The notes beneath the pieces were generated by a model. The model made no database searches, was not told where the DNA came from, and saw only the letters and a program-made list of their open reading frames with translations. 64,000 nucleotides of DNA, taken from NCBI GenBank assembly GCA_008931825.1, contig QXVZ01001646.1, positions 1 through 64,000 on the forward strand. Direction: 5' to 3'. The translations under genes were made by a program, and so were the position numbers. Shown here piece by piece: positions 1 through 12,100 of the stretch (the first letter of the stretch is position 1; the number at the start of each line of letters is the position of its first letter). The DNA is from Phallusia fumigata (taxonomy: Eukaryota > Chordata > Ascidiacea > Phlebobranchia > Ascidiidae).

Positions 1-625
1 TTAGTTGTGTGTATTACCGCATAATAAACGATTCATTTCGTAACAATGACCGATAATACATCAAACAATAGAAAATTGCATTCGAAGTTAAGACAGTGAC
101 AATCGCGTTGGCGCTTGAAGTGTATTTGGTAACTTCGAAAAGGGAAATGAGGTTGCAGACCCCTAACATCCCCTGGATAAATCCCTGTTACTGATTTGCA
201 GGCTGGGAAAATACAAGGTTAATTTCAACAACTAAATATTTCAGATCACATCTATGTCACTGGANGAATTTAATTAAAAATATCTCTACCATTTTAACTT
301 GTATCTAGATAATTTCATAATCTTTAATTTTACATGTGTGGGGAACCATGCATTTCTATGCTTAGAAAAAACGATCATGTCTTTAAAAGCTTGGGTGACC
401 ATTGTAAAAAATGTAGTGAATGTATATTATTTTTAAATTGAGTAATAGTGCATGTGGAATTGCAATTTGGTGGAAGCCACCGATCTTGTTTTTACTGAAG
501 TCCTCTGTGTTCTGCAACGTTTTTACCAATGCTTGTTAAATCAAGTTGGTTGTATGGCATGAAATACATTTCCTAAACCCAGTTTAATATATGTCAACAC
601 ATTTCTTTGCTGTAACGTTGTACAG
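1..625. other. Intron or upstream part of RANBP3
   Basis: AT-rich DNA before the first recognisable RANBP3 exon. There is an unresolved base (n) at 266. I find no exon that I can place with confidence. A possible tiny exon between an AG near 201 and a GT near 219 cannot be supported by homology from sequence alone. The N-terminal half of RANBP3 must lie left of the window or here in unrecognised small exons. Confidence 0.5.
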
Positions 626-789
626 CCGATTCATCCACTGGGACAAAAGAGAGTGTTGAGGAAAGTGTGGCATCATCTGGAGGCCTAGAGGAAAGTGCTG
701 CTGCTCATTTTGCAGCTTCACAGAATCGAACAATTATGCCTGAAGTGGAGGTGGTAACCGGTGAAGAGAATGAAAAGAATGTTCTTCAG
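626..789 (+). CDS. RANBP3: RANBP3 exon: acidic linker and start of RanBD
   Basis: Opens two bases into a codon after a tacag acceptor and ends in phase 0 at CAG|gtattt. It codes a Glu/Ser-rich stretch and then VTGEENEKNVLQ, the conserved entry of the Ran-binding domain. Confidence 0.85.
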
Positions 790-1875
790 GTATTTTTTTA
801 TTCAAAGAATATATTATCCTTGCTCTGTGTTCATTTAGTGAATTCAAGTCTCAACCTTGGTTTCCTGTATGCCCTTTTTAGCTTTGGTAAAAAATAAAAT
901 GGAACTGCAATACAGGCAGTATACTAGAGGGGTAAATAAAAACATTTGGGAATCTATTTTAAGGCACTTCAACAAAAAAACATAAAACTATATTGTTCTG
1001 TCCTTAAGTTGCAGTTCCTTTTTGCAGATGCAATGCAAGTTGTACCAGTTTGAAGCAGTTTCACAAAACTGGCTGGAACGTGGTGTTGGTATCTTGCATT
1101 TGAATGATGGAAATTGCTCTGATGATGACTTACATTTTCAATCCCGTTTGGGTAAAAAATTAGGTTGTTTTTATTGTACCAAGTAAATATTGAATAACTT
1201 CTTTGCAAAAAGAGGTTGAAAGACAGCTTTTCTAACCGTGGTTTTCTTGAGTTTGCTTGTCACAGCATGACCCCTTATCAGAACAATTTCATGTATACTC
1301 AGTCATGCGAACACATGGAAGCCTGCGACTTGTTCTCAACACCAAAATTTGGGCTCAAATGACTGTGGACAAAGCAAGCAAGAAGTCAGTGCGTGTTTCC
1401 GCTCAAACTGGCGACGGCAAAATTGGAGTCTTCCTCATAACGGTATAATTATCGCATAATCATGCACTTGCTACTTGTATTTACTCTAACACAACTTAAA
1501 CACCAACAGGCGGCGATCAACGACGCAGAGCAGATATACAGGGCGTTGGAATACAGGATTCTCCACCAAAAACAACTGGAGGACAAGCGAAAGGAACTGG
1601 AAGACAGTGTTGCCCCGACAGACAGTGTTGTTACACCCGGCAGCGTCCCAGCTACAACGTGTGACAATGATGCCAATGGCGATAGTGAGGAGCAGCCAAC
1701 ACAACCAGAACTCTCAACGGAATGTAAATCTGCCACTTTCTGCAACAGCCAATCGCCCACAGCCGCCGTTTCCGAACTGAACGACCAAAAAAGCGCACCG
1801 CCCAGCGAAGGTGCCGTCAAAGTCACTGAAAAATCAAATGCCACTGAAGACCAAACCGCCGATGTGACAACATAA
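626..1875 (+). CDS. RANBP3: RanBP3-type Ran-binding protein, C-terminal part (4 exons)
   Basis: Ran-binding protein 3 is a nuclear cofactor that binds RanGTP and the exportin CRM1 and promotes nuclear export. Only its C-terminal part is in the window. Coding exons are 626-789, 1028-1151, 1303-1442 and 1510-1875, all with GT-AG borders and phases that join without a break. The exons encode an acidic Ser-rich lead-in and then the RanBD1 domain. Its hallmarks are EVEVVTGEENEKNVLQ, the QNWLERGVGILHLND strand and MRTHGSLRLVLNTKIWAQM. A hydrophilic tail rich in Thr, Ser and Glu ends at TGA-free frame stop TAA (1873-1875). Vertebrate RANBP3 has the same order and a similar acidic tail. I cannot say whether the gene is RANBP3 or the pro-orthologue of RANBP3 and RANBP3L. 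No start codon is present because the first exon shown begins mid-codon. Confidence 0.88.
1028..1151 (+). CDS. RANBP3: RANBP3 exon: first half of Ran-binding domain
   Basis: Phase 0 in, phase 1 out. It encodes MQCKLYQF, then NWLERGVGILHLND and SRL, the core strands of RanBD1. The internal ATG at its first codon is not a start; the reading frame continues from the upstream exon. Confidence 0.88.
1303..1442 (+). CDS. RANBP3: RANBP3 exon: second half of Ran-binding domain
   Basis: Joins in phase to give RLVMRTHGSLRLVLNTKIW, then KASKKSVRVSAQ and VFLIT. The acceptor is the tatactcag just before the TC of the split Val codon; an upstream AG at 1281 would break the frame. Confidence 0.88.
1510..1875 (+). 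CDS. RANBP3: RANBP3 terminal exon
   Basis: Codes the C-terminal helix of the Ran-binding domain (NDAEQIYRALEYRIL), a charged stretch and an 80-residue low-complexity tail, ending at TAA. The minus-strand open frames over this exon are shadows. Confidence 0.87.
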   Translation, partial: AAINDAEQIYRALEYRILHQKQLEDKRKELEDSVAPTDSVVTPGSVPATTCDNDANGDSEEQPTQPELSTECKSATFCNSQSPTAAVSELNDQKSAPPSEGAVKVTEKSNATEDQTADVTT

Positions 1876-4800
1876 GTTGCCTAGGGTACTTACGGCGTAT
1901 GTTTGTGCCACTTTGCCAGCTTTTCAAGTAACAAAACTTTCCTCCTGTTGCCTGAACGTTCCCTTTTTGTGACTGACTGTATTTAAGGGCGCTCAAGGCC
2001 CAACACGTTCTGACAATGTTCTTTGATTTGTTTGCGGATTGTCACAACTTTGACGCTATGTGTTTGTGCGAGGCCGTTGTAAAAGGGCCCTAAAAACGTC
2101 TAAAGGCGTCAGTGAAACACATTCTGGTGTACAATAACATGTATTGGGTTAATTTATATTTATGTTCAAGCAAAGTTTCCAAACCCTAATATGACATACC
2201 CTCTGAATTTTCCTGTTCTAAATGTTGACCAAAGAGCCCTCGCATTTTTACTTTTTTTCTTCTTGGCGCTAGGGCTGTCCTGTTGGCCTACCTTGCCACA
2301 ACCGAGGACTTAGCGAAATATCGTCTGCGGCCAGATTTCTCGTTACCATATTACACTTGCATCATATTTCAACGTTCACTGCAGCATTGTTCTGGATCTA
2401 CGTGTCTCTACTTCCTGATGGCCATATACAGTAAAACAGGTTGCATTATGCAAGCCTCAACGTTTCGAACTTCATCCATGCTGGCACTCGACCTTAAAAC
2501 CTATCCTACAGTTGTGGTCGATTTTTTTCACTTTCCGCCGCTCTATAACTTACTGTTTATTACAAACTTTCCGTAACTGCGAACGACTGCGCATATATGA
2601 AGAACATCAGAACACAAGAGGGAGAAAAGGTCGGTTCAGCTTATTCGAAATAGATTCCGTAGACAGTCGCAGTTGCCCACAGCGATTTGCCTTCGTAAAA
2701 CGCACAGATCCAGTTGTCTCTCTTGTCATCCCAAAGACACCGACTGCCCACCCGAATTCCCTGATCCTGTAGTTGACCGATGTGCACAAGGGCTACAATT
2801 TTGTGCCTGTCAAAATTTCATGTAAATGATTCAAATTGAGGTGAGTGCCTTGTTTTGATAGCTTGACCAGTGTGTGGTGCTCTTAGGCTAAACCACAGTC
2901 TTGATCACTTACTAGCTATCATCGTTAATGCTGAATAATTCCAAAGGTTATGGTAATGTTGGCTTCGTTTTAGAATTTGAACACTTGAACGTTTTAATCG
3001 GTAATGACACGTACTAGTTTAATGCTTAGAAATAATGCATGCTTTTTTCCAACGTAAAATTTTTTTAAAACTTCAATTTAAAAAGTTTTCTACAATTTTT
3101 AAAAAGTGGTCCGATATTTTACCTTTTGTAGCCAAGATTTTGAACTGCTTTTAGAATTTTGTCGGCAATACTTTTGCATCCTTGTCGACAGCCCGCCACA
3201 TTGTATTCCATATCTTCTAAGTTATCCTGAACACAAGGGTATGAAAAAGTCATCTCCAACATAAGCTAAAACTGATCACACCATTAAAACTTGCTCTGCG
3301 ATGGCTTGAACTTTTCCACACTCAAAACGCTGGTCAGGTTCAAGTTTGTACGTATTCTGATAGCGCGTTGAAAGTTTTTTGATGAGAAATGTTTCACTGG
3401 TTGGATCTTCCCTGCGCGAAACATTGAATACTACCAGAATATTGCGACTGCTTGCAGTCTGTTAGTGGGGCCTGTCGTTCTTCTTTTTACAATGACTTCC
3501 CAAAAATTGCAAGAAAACAATTTTGTTGGAAGTTGGTCAGAATGTTAATGCCAAAAGTCCAATACAAGCAATGTTTTTGCAGCACATACTTTACTCCGTT
3601 ACGTTGTCACATCAATTAAATATATTTAGTACTAAAATTAAATGAACTAAAATTAAACAGTGTACGCAGTGCTTTGAGCCCATGCAGAGGCGAGTAAGGC
3701 TTTGCTTACACTGGCAGTCTTACCCGAATGTACGTGTGCTTGACCCTACTGGATTGAGGCGAGCAAGGGATCCATCGAACATGCTGCCTCTTCGCTTCAT
3801 TGAGGAATTCATTACGCTCGATATTGGATTTGTCATTCTTTATAGCAACCAAACGTTTGCACTTGCAAACGGAAAGTATATGCCCAGAAAAAAAATAACA
3901 CAAGGTAGTAAACAAACAGTTATATTCATAATACAATTACCAGCATAACCAGTCATTATGACAAAACAAAGGCAACGTTTTGGACCAAAAATGTAAAATT
4001 AGTCGATTGACAAGGCTATCTCTTGATGCAATACACATGCGTCAGTAAATCAAATTTGTGGCCTGCTCTAATCTTAAACCAATGCCTACTTTTTGAAGGG
4101 CTTAAATGTCGGAATCCGAATACATCGTTACTAAACCTGCCTGGTGAATGATTTAGGAAAAACACGGCCGACAAAACGCGCATATAAGTTTACCGTGCAA
4201 ACTAACTTAGCGCCAGAATGAGTTATTGTCTGTTCGTTGTCGGTTTTGGTTTGTTCAGCTTGAGGAGGCCTATCATGCAGTTATCGAAAACACAACCGCA
4301 ATATCCATTGTTGCTATGGAACCCATAGATATCAGTTTGTAAATAATCTCTTGAATTTAAAACAAAATTAAACCAGACCAAAAGCAATTGTTGCACAAAA
4401 AATGTGGCTGTTTTGTGGTCAAGTAATATTTCCTTGCTTTTCCCAATATGCTTTCTAATCTAAAAGTAGATCAAATTTTTGTTTTTAACGATAACTTTAT
4501 TTTCCCATAAATTTATCAACCAACGAAAGGAACATCAGATAAACAAAACGATTTTATGGTAACTGTAGCGTCGCCCACCGAAATAGGGGTGACATTAGTG
4601 ATACGTCATAAATATATTCGGAGTCAATCGGAGTGTAAAGAAGAACGGGAGTTAATTTCTTTGGTATGAAAGAAGACTAAAACTGGTCAAAACGCCTTTA
4701 CCTTACATTTTCAATAAAATTGGGAGACCTTGGGGTTTTTTTTCGGCCACAAATGTGCAAAGTAGAAAAAATAAATACTAATTAAGAGAAGGGCGGCAAT

Positions 4801-5940
4801 AAACTCAGGAAAGTTCAAGACTTTAAAAAGGGAAAGTTTGTCGTTTTGGGCTGGAGTTATTGGTTGCATCTGTGTCGTGGCCGTGGTTCGCGCTGGGCGC
4901 GCCGCGTGGACGTGTAATTAAGACCATTAAAACAGCTTCGAACCATTGTCACAGTGACCAATAGCACTCCGTCTTGATTAAAACAAACGTGTCCACTTCG
5001 CAAACTTCACAACGAAGTCCGCCGAATAAGAGGGCAAAATTGCACACAAGTTGAAGATCGCATACAAGCTGCAATAAAACAATACTAGCCTTCGCAGCGT
5101 TAACTAAACGAGCGTTAATCACTGGATCCAGAGCCCAAGTGGAATTTGGATACGGTTCTGAGCAAAGACCATCCAGCGAACAGTATGTAAGGCAATGGGA
5201 TTGCGAAGAGAAAAATAATGTCGCCTGAAGAAAAACTAAAATGTATACATATGTTAAGTACAGTTACAGACGCGTATAGCGGACAGCTGTGCGGGGTGCG
5301 AGTAGCTCTAATTGTGGAAAAACTTAGTAAAAAGCACCTGCTGCTACATAAGTAAGAAACTGAACAAATGATGTTTTTGCGCTCCCATACCGCCCTCAGA
5401 AATGTGCTGCTGATTTTTGTGACGTTACGATGTGTTATTGGTTGCGAAACTTTTCCGATTAAACGTGGCGCTGGTTTTTAGTCCAAGCAAAAAGGTAACA
5501 ATGGAATAAACGTGGCAGTGTTCTGCGGGACTACCATAAAAATATGGGCAAAAACACAATGCCGAAAACAGCAGCGGCGAACCACACATGTCAATCGCGA
5601 AAAAGGGGAATACGAAAAGACCAACAGGAAGGGAAATTGACGTCAAATTCTCCCAGGGCAACCAGGATAAGTATATAACTTCGCACAAGAGTGAAGAAAA
5701 ATGCTGAAACGCAGGTAACAGGGCAGGTAAATGCAGATAGATGACTGCGCGTGTGTGTTCGTGTTAGTGTCGCGTATCCTCTGGGCGCACGACAGTCTGC
5801 GTGGCACCGCTATTTGCATGTCTTGTCGCGGGAATGCACGCTTGCGGTTGGGGCCACGTCAACCCCAGCACTCGGGGCAGGCAACGCTCATTTTTGAAGA
5901 ATCCTTCTTGCACAATGTCAAACCCCCTGACATCGCAGCC
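1876..5940. other. 3' flank between convergent RANBP3 and PDE4
   Basis: About 4 kb between the RANBP3 stop and the PDE4 stop on the other strand, so the two genes converge. It should hold both 3' UTRs. Open frames here are all under 100 codons, overlap each other on both strands and show no family I know. A TTGACGTCAA palindrome lies at 5637-5646. I see no RNA gene or mobile element. Confidence 0.5.
4496..4501 (-). terminator. Possible PDE4 polyadenylation signal
   Basis: TTTATT on the plus strand gives AATAAA on the minus strand about 1.4 kb past the PDE4 stop codon. It is the clearest such hexamer I noticed in the flank, but distance and lack of transcript data make it only a candidate. 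Confidence 0.25.
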
Positions 5941-6157
5941 TCACGACTTTTCCACTTTGCGCTTTGCAACACCTCGTCCTTCGGATTTTGACTTGTCGTC
6001 CACGAGCGGATTTTGAAACGGAAAACTGCTTTTGAGGCCTTGGCCGACTGGGACAGGTGTTCCAATATCCTCATCGTCTTCAGTAGCAGAATCACTGGAG
6101 GAATCGGCGTCGATCGTCCCTTCGTCGCTTGACTTCGAATGGCCGGTTTGCGAAGGG
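5941..6157 (-). CDS. PDE4: PDE4 last coding exon, C-terminal tail
   Basis: Begins one base into a codon and ends at TGA. It completes MPSSPSQTG, matching the vertebrate SPSP region where ERK phosphorylates PDE4. It then runs into an acidic Ser/Asp stretch ([15 protein letters not shown]) and a basic end. The FQFEL-type ERK docking motif of vertebrate PDE4B-D is not evident; FPFQNPL is the nearest string. Confidence 0.9.
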
Positions 6158-9100
6158 CTATAAAATAATAATCGTGCTATAGTCAAACATGCATAAAACA
6201 CCGATGATTGTGCCATTAGGCGAGCATGATAATCCGTGATGACGGGGTTTATTTGACAATTTTGGACAGGGGTTCCCGGCTGTGTCTGACACGTTGCTAA
6301 CGGCGGGAGAGTATAAAACGCACGATCTTTGGACCACAACCTTCATTAGTAGAAGCCACGTATAAACGGCGGTGCAATCAATCACTTCACGCAATAAAAA
6401 CTGTCACATGTGCCGGCACGAATAACTGTCGCCTACGTCATCGCCATATTAAGTCTCACCTGCTCGGCATGAGGTTTGCGTAATACTCGCGGTTGTTCGC
6501 CAGAGCCTCCATGATTTCTTGTGCATAGGGGTTCACAAGGTCGGCCCATGTTTCAAGTAATGGGTGTACGACAAAATCGATAAACATGACCTGAAAGAAA
6601 AAATTAATATTAAATGATGCATTTTAGTGGAAAAATTCCCCATGTCTGTTTGATTTTAAAAAGATTGTAAACCTACGTCACTGGCGAATAATGCTTGTGG
6701 TAAGCCACTGACAAACAAATGCTTGTAATGTTTATTCATTCGGGATAATTCGTGTTCGCACACCCACATAAAAATGCAGGACAAACACAAAGTTTTTAGG
6801 TGCTTTTATGCATCTGTATCCAAAACTTTTAGTCCAGTTAAGTCATGATTCCTCATGTTACCCATAAATATAGTTAGCTAGAAGACGGAATACAACTACG
6901 ACAAATTACGGAAAAAGTGACACGGCCATTAAGACACCTTTCCATTTCTTACCTGTGACTTTTCGACAGAGGTGTTGTGGCGGTCGCACATTGGGCTGAT
7001 CTCGATGCCAGCCTCCCTCTCTACATCACCCTGCATCCAATACTCAGCCATCACTCGTTCATTCCACTGCTTGTACATTTCAATCGGCTTCGCAGGATTG
7101 CTGAGGTCAGCACAATGTACCATGTTTTGGAGCACCTGCCCAATAACCTTGTTGTTAATGATTATTTGACGCAGTATAAGTTTACAGGAGGCAGCTGCCT
7201 ATAGGAATTAAAGTGCTGGATGGACGTGTGTACGTCACGCACCTACGCACTAGCCCGACGCCCGGATGTTCGATATCCAGTACACAGCCCTGAATAATTT
7301 AGCGGTTATTTTTCTTGTTAACGAAAACTTCGCATAACTACCTTTGTAAAGTGATCATTTTAAATATCGCACAGGCGAGCATTGTTAAAACTTTTGATAA
7401 AAAGTCGTTTTGGTCATATGGTATTCAGAGTTGTACATTAGCTTTGCGCTAACTGAATCTTGGTTTAGAAACACTAAAAATATATGCTAATAGTACCTGA
7501 ATGCGGTCAGTGTAGTTGTCGAGCATGAGCACACCAGATCGAGCGACTTTTTTCGTTTCCACCATCGTCTTAAGATTAGAGAGCAGCTGCATATGTTTCG
7601 ACATGTCAGTGGCGAGAACCTTAAACAATATGGAACGTCAGACGGCTTCCGAAAAATCCATACGGTCGGCGAAAAAATTGATTTCTTTACAGCGGTCGCC
7701 TGGCCGTAAGGTCTTCGGCACGACTAGCAAGCAAGACAGCGGGACTTACCATATCGATAACCATCTTCCGCAGGCTCTGCCATTGCTTTTGGGTGAAGTT
7801 GTCAAACACGCCGCAGTAGTCCTGCTGCATAAGCTTGAAGCCAACGGCGAGGTGATGATTTTCCAGCACAGACTCGTCGTTGTACATCAACGCCAACTCC
7901 GTACCTGAGCGCAAGAGGTCGTGATAAAACAGTGTATGACGGGAAACAAGCAGAAATCGACCGATCCCGTACTGGCTGGCTGCCCCAGCCGTAACAAATG
8001 TAGTGAATAATTTATGCCTCCACGTCTAAAGGGATTGACGGAACCCTAAACTTTAAACGGGAAGATTCAATCGATGGCGCGCCCGGAGCAATGTGTTGGC
8101 AGAGCAATGCGCCTAGAGTCATCGGTCGCGACCTACAAGCTGCTCGCGCGACTTGAAAATCAAATTAGATTTGTCAAAGTGGGCACTTACTGTTATTGCA
8201 GTGATACTGGTTGTTCAAACCGGGATGATCGACGTCATGCATCGCGCTCGCCAGCAAGGCAGCCAAGACTTCCAGGTCGGTGAAGACGCTCTGTGAATAT
8301 AACACCGACATATAAGTACAACTATACGGGCGAGCGAGCGAAGATCACAAGATTACGTCCAGCAGTATCAACAACGGCAAACAGGCCCGGGACACGATCC
8401 ACTTGCCCACACAAATCAATCGGACACGCGGCGGATAAATGCTATCAGCGAGCAGCATCTGCGGCTGTGTGTTTGCTATGGGAACAGGAACTTACATCGA
8501 GAGCGGCTGAGGAGAGCAGAACGTGCACGGATTGTGCCACGTCGCTTGCATGGACGCTGTTGTGGTAGGGAACGTTCCTGTAGTGATCTTCGAGGGTCAT
8601 CAGGTAGGCGAGAAACTTGTCTTGTGCGATTTTGAACTTGTTGAACATGTCGCGTTTCTGCGAGTTGACAACTCATTTAATATGCAGTTATACTTTTATA
8701 GGTGTAAAACCACAGGTTTGACGTCAAAACACACATTTGGAATTTTTAACCACGGTTTACGGGTACTAGTAACAAGGGTAATGCCCTTGGGGTTCAAAAA
8801 TAGACGAAGTCCCCTGTCTGTCTGGTGTTGGATGAACCCGGCATAAAACTAGGTTCCATTTAGCGACTTACAGATCGTTTCGCCGTAAACCTTTTGTGTC
8901 AACACTTTTATTGCGTCGCAAAACGACAATAAGCAGACGCTTACCTCACAGAGATGATACACGACGCAGGTAAGCGGACGGTTGTTGCTGATCTCAGCAA
9001 TTTTGAACAGGTCAATGCCTCCCCATTCGTCGATGTTGGCCAACTCCTACAGTGAAGAGAAATTTTATTATTACTCCGCCCACCAAAATGAAACAACAAC

Positions 9101-12100
9101 CAATAGGATAAACTACATGGCACTGGGCACGACAACAATGTGGCCATCTGTCCAAAGATTGAGTGCAAAAAAGCGAATATCGATTATCGGGCACAGCGCT
9201 CGTGTATAGGAACTGCATAGATCGTAGGTAAGACAATGTCCTGTCACTTCACAGAACCTACGGGGCGTTTCGCTACACAGCGCTAAACACAAACTTCCCT
9301 TTCCGCTGTTTTTATACACAGTCGTTTATTGAGGTGTTGTTCATTTAGGACATCAACTTACCCGCGCTAAGGCATCTTCATTGCTGACAACAACCCCGTA
9401 CGCTGGTATTTTGTGCCATTTCAGTACAGTTTCTTTATGTCGACTGGAATTTTTTATACCTGTAACGAAAGATCAAGGTTTGTTTAGTGTTTGCACAAAT
9501 CATCAAAAGTCCCCCACTTAATCCCTGTAGAAAGCACCAAACCACATTCGCTACAAAAAAACAGCTGCGAAAGTTCATTAGATTGTAGTCTGTGTCGCAA
9601 TATTAAAATTATATTGGTAGCCGTTTACAGACGATCACTTGACGTCAAACGATGTGAACCAGTGTGACTAAACGCGCTGGTGGACAAATGGTGTAAGTTC
9701 CAACAACACATCGTTGCCCGCACAGCACTACACATAGCTGTTGTTCTATGCACTACACAAATCCAATCGATACCTGTTATTTTTCCCATTATCCGCCCCG
9801 CGGGGTTGACAAGATGGGGTCGGTTGGATTTGCCGATGACGCCGTAATTCGGAGAGGCTGGCCGCTTCTCGCGTTCGTCGGTTGAATCGTTCGGTGACAT
9901 GACGTCATTCTGATTGTCTAAGCAACAAACAAACGATCGGGTTTAGGCAAACTTTAAGTTTGACAGTCGGAAACTCAAAGTCTTATCTCGAGTTAGTTTG
10001 CTGTAGCATTAATGACGCACTTTTAGCTAAACGTGCGACGCAACGTGCCAAGTATATTTGCATGTACATACGCTTAATTGGTTGTCAGTCGCGGGTGCTA
10101 AGCACGCGCGCGACAGATGCTGCCACGGTAAATCTGCGCGAGCTTCAAACAACAAATTCTAATCGTAATGTGAAAACATACTGAAGAATCCGGAATCAGC
10201 TGAGTAGCGCGCCGACAGGCGTCTGTGGGATCGCGGGCTGCCAGAAGCGCTAACAGATTGTTGGTGGAGGTTGGCGTTCCGGCCACTGCACTGGTTATAA
10301 TCCGATGACGCTCCTGGGGGAATTACATGCGTGTATCCAGAGCGTGTCGGTAATAGAGAAACAGATAGAGTCCTACTCGATGCGTCCCACGACGCGTTAT
10401 AATAGGAGGGTCCCTGGTCGTTGGCTAAGTCTGTGCTCGCAGTGCTGACGCTATCAATGCTTTCACTGCGTGACTGATAAAAGTCGTTGCCATTGGTCGC
10501 TGATTTTTCGTCCAGCGACAGTAAGTGTTGAAGCCGCAGCGTCACACTCGTTATTAACTGTTGCAACTTGTGGTCGCTGGTAATGACGTGGTTAATTGCG
10601 TCACCGACTTGTCTGGGCCCCTGATCGCTGGGTCGGCGGCTGGGGACATAATGCGGCCCAAAGCAGATCTCTGTTTCGCAACGCGAAGAAACAAAGCTGG
10701 TCCTTTGTCCCACTGGTGAGGTCACGATACATCCACATCTCGTGGCGGCAGCAAGGGCAATACCGTCCGAGGCACAACGCAAAGTAGCGTGTTCGTTTCT
10801 GCACGTATCCAACATACTATCCGCGTCCGAGTGTGTTGAGCCCACGCTACAGCAAAGTCCGGCTGCCGAGGCAAATTTCCTGAAGGTTTTCAATGTAAAA
10901 CAACGCGGCCAATTGGTCTTGCGTTTGTCGTTGGCGATGCTTAATATACTCCGTTGTGAGTTCCGTCTCTTCGGCATCATACAGCGCAGATTAGTCACAA
11001 CAGCGCTTCATTAATCACAGCTATTCTGTACAGCCGAAATATAAGCACACACTTAATCAACTGTCTTAACACTGGCTTTGAACCCAAGCAAAACGCTGCC
11101 CTACAGATCGATACACTACTGTGCGATTAAACAACCTTGGGGACATTGTCAAATCTAAGACTGCTGAGGCACCGCGGCGATGTGAAGCAAAGAAGGTTCG
11201 TTTTTCCTTCGCTGTGTGCGATCAATACATCGGCCTCCATCACTTGAGGCGCTCAAAATGTCGTTATCGAAGATAATCATCTTTTCTCCGAGCCACTGTA
11301 ATTTCTCAGCGTTGCACGTTCGCATAATCTGCAGAAGCTCGACTCTGTCATCTTTTTCATCTAATATTTGTGTGCATAATGTCTATACTATTTATCGGTA
11401 ACGATGGCTTAACCGGTGTCGCGCTCGTTCTAACTGCAGCTAATAAAAACTTCCTCTGTATCGACTCCTGCAAACGCAATACACCTCCGCCTCGACGGCA
11501 ATGGATTAAACTTTTTTGACCAACGTGAATTCACCCACCTCGCTTTGACTAAGCGTATATTCGGAATAAGAAAAGTCAACAGTTGGTCATCGCTAGTATC
11601 GCTCGAGTGACGTAAACGAACGTCAGAGTTGAAATCACCCGGGTTCGGTCGAGTGAGGTGAACCGAGCATACTTTTAGTCAGCAAGCAATTAACGCTGCT
11701 CGCCAAACACTGGTATCTGATCGGTTTATTTTAGTTTAAACTAAAACCGACGCTTCCTGAAGGCAGTTGGAGTCGGTAGTATGGATATCGCCCACGATAA
11801 GACAACGCTAAACTCGATTCACCTCGGTGCCTTGTTTTTTCAACGATGCACGTCTCTCATGCTTGCGTCTGCCTCAGGAAAATACACGTCGTTTATTTTC
11901 CTTTGTCCGTCTGTGGACTAGATACGGAGCACCCGATGGCGCTATGTTACTTACGCGCGCACTTGCGTCAATGCTGACGCACGAAAATGGAAATCATAAA
12001 ATACCTGTAGAGTTTAAGTAAAATCGATTTACAGGGATAATTTTCTGTTTCTGATACAAGGGCACATTTACTATCTAGTACTTTTTCACAAAGCGTGCGT

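Noticed and set aside
203-218. Possible RANBP3 microexon after TTTGCAG
   Set aside because: Too short to support by homology; donor gttaat is poor.
3682-3948. 88-codon ATG frame in the RANBP3-PDE4 gap
   Set aside because: No family signal, overlapping minus frame, no splice or poly(A) context.
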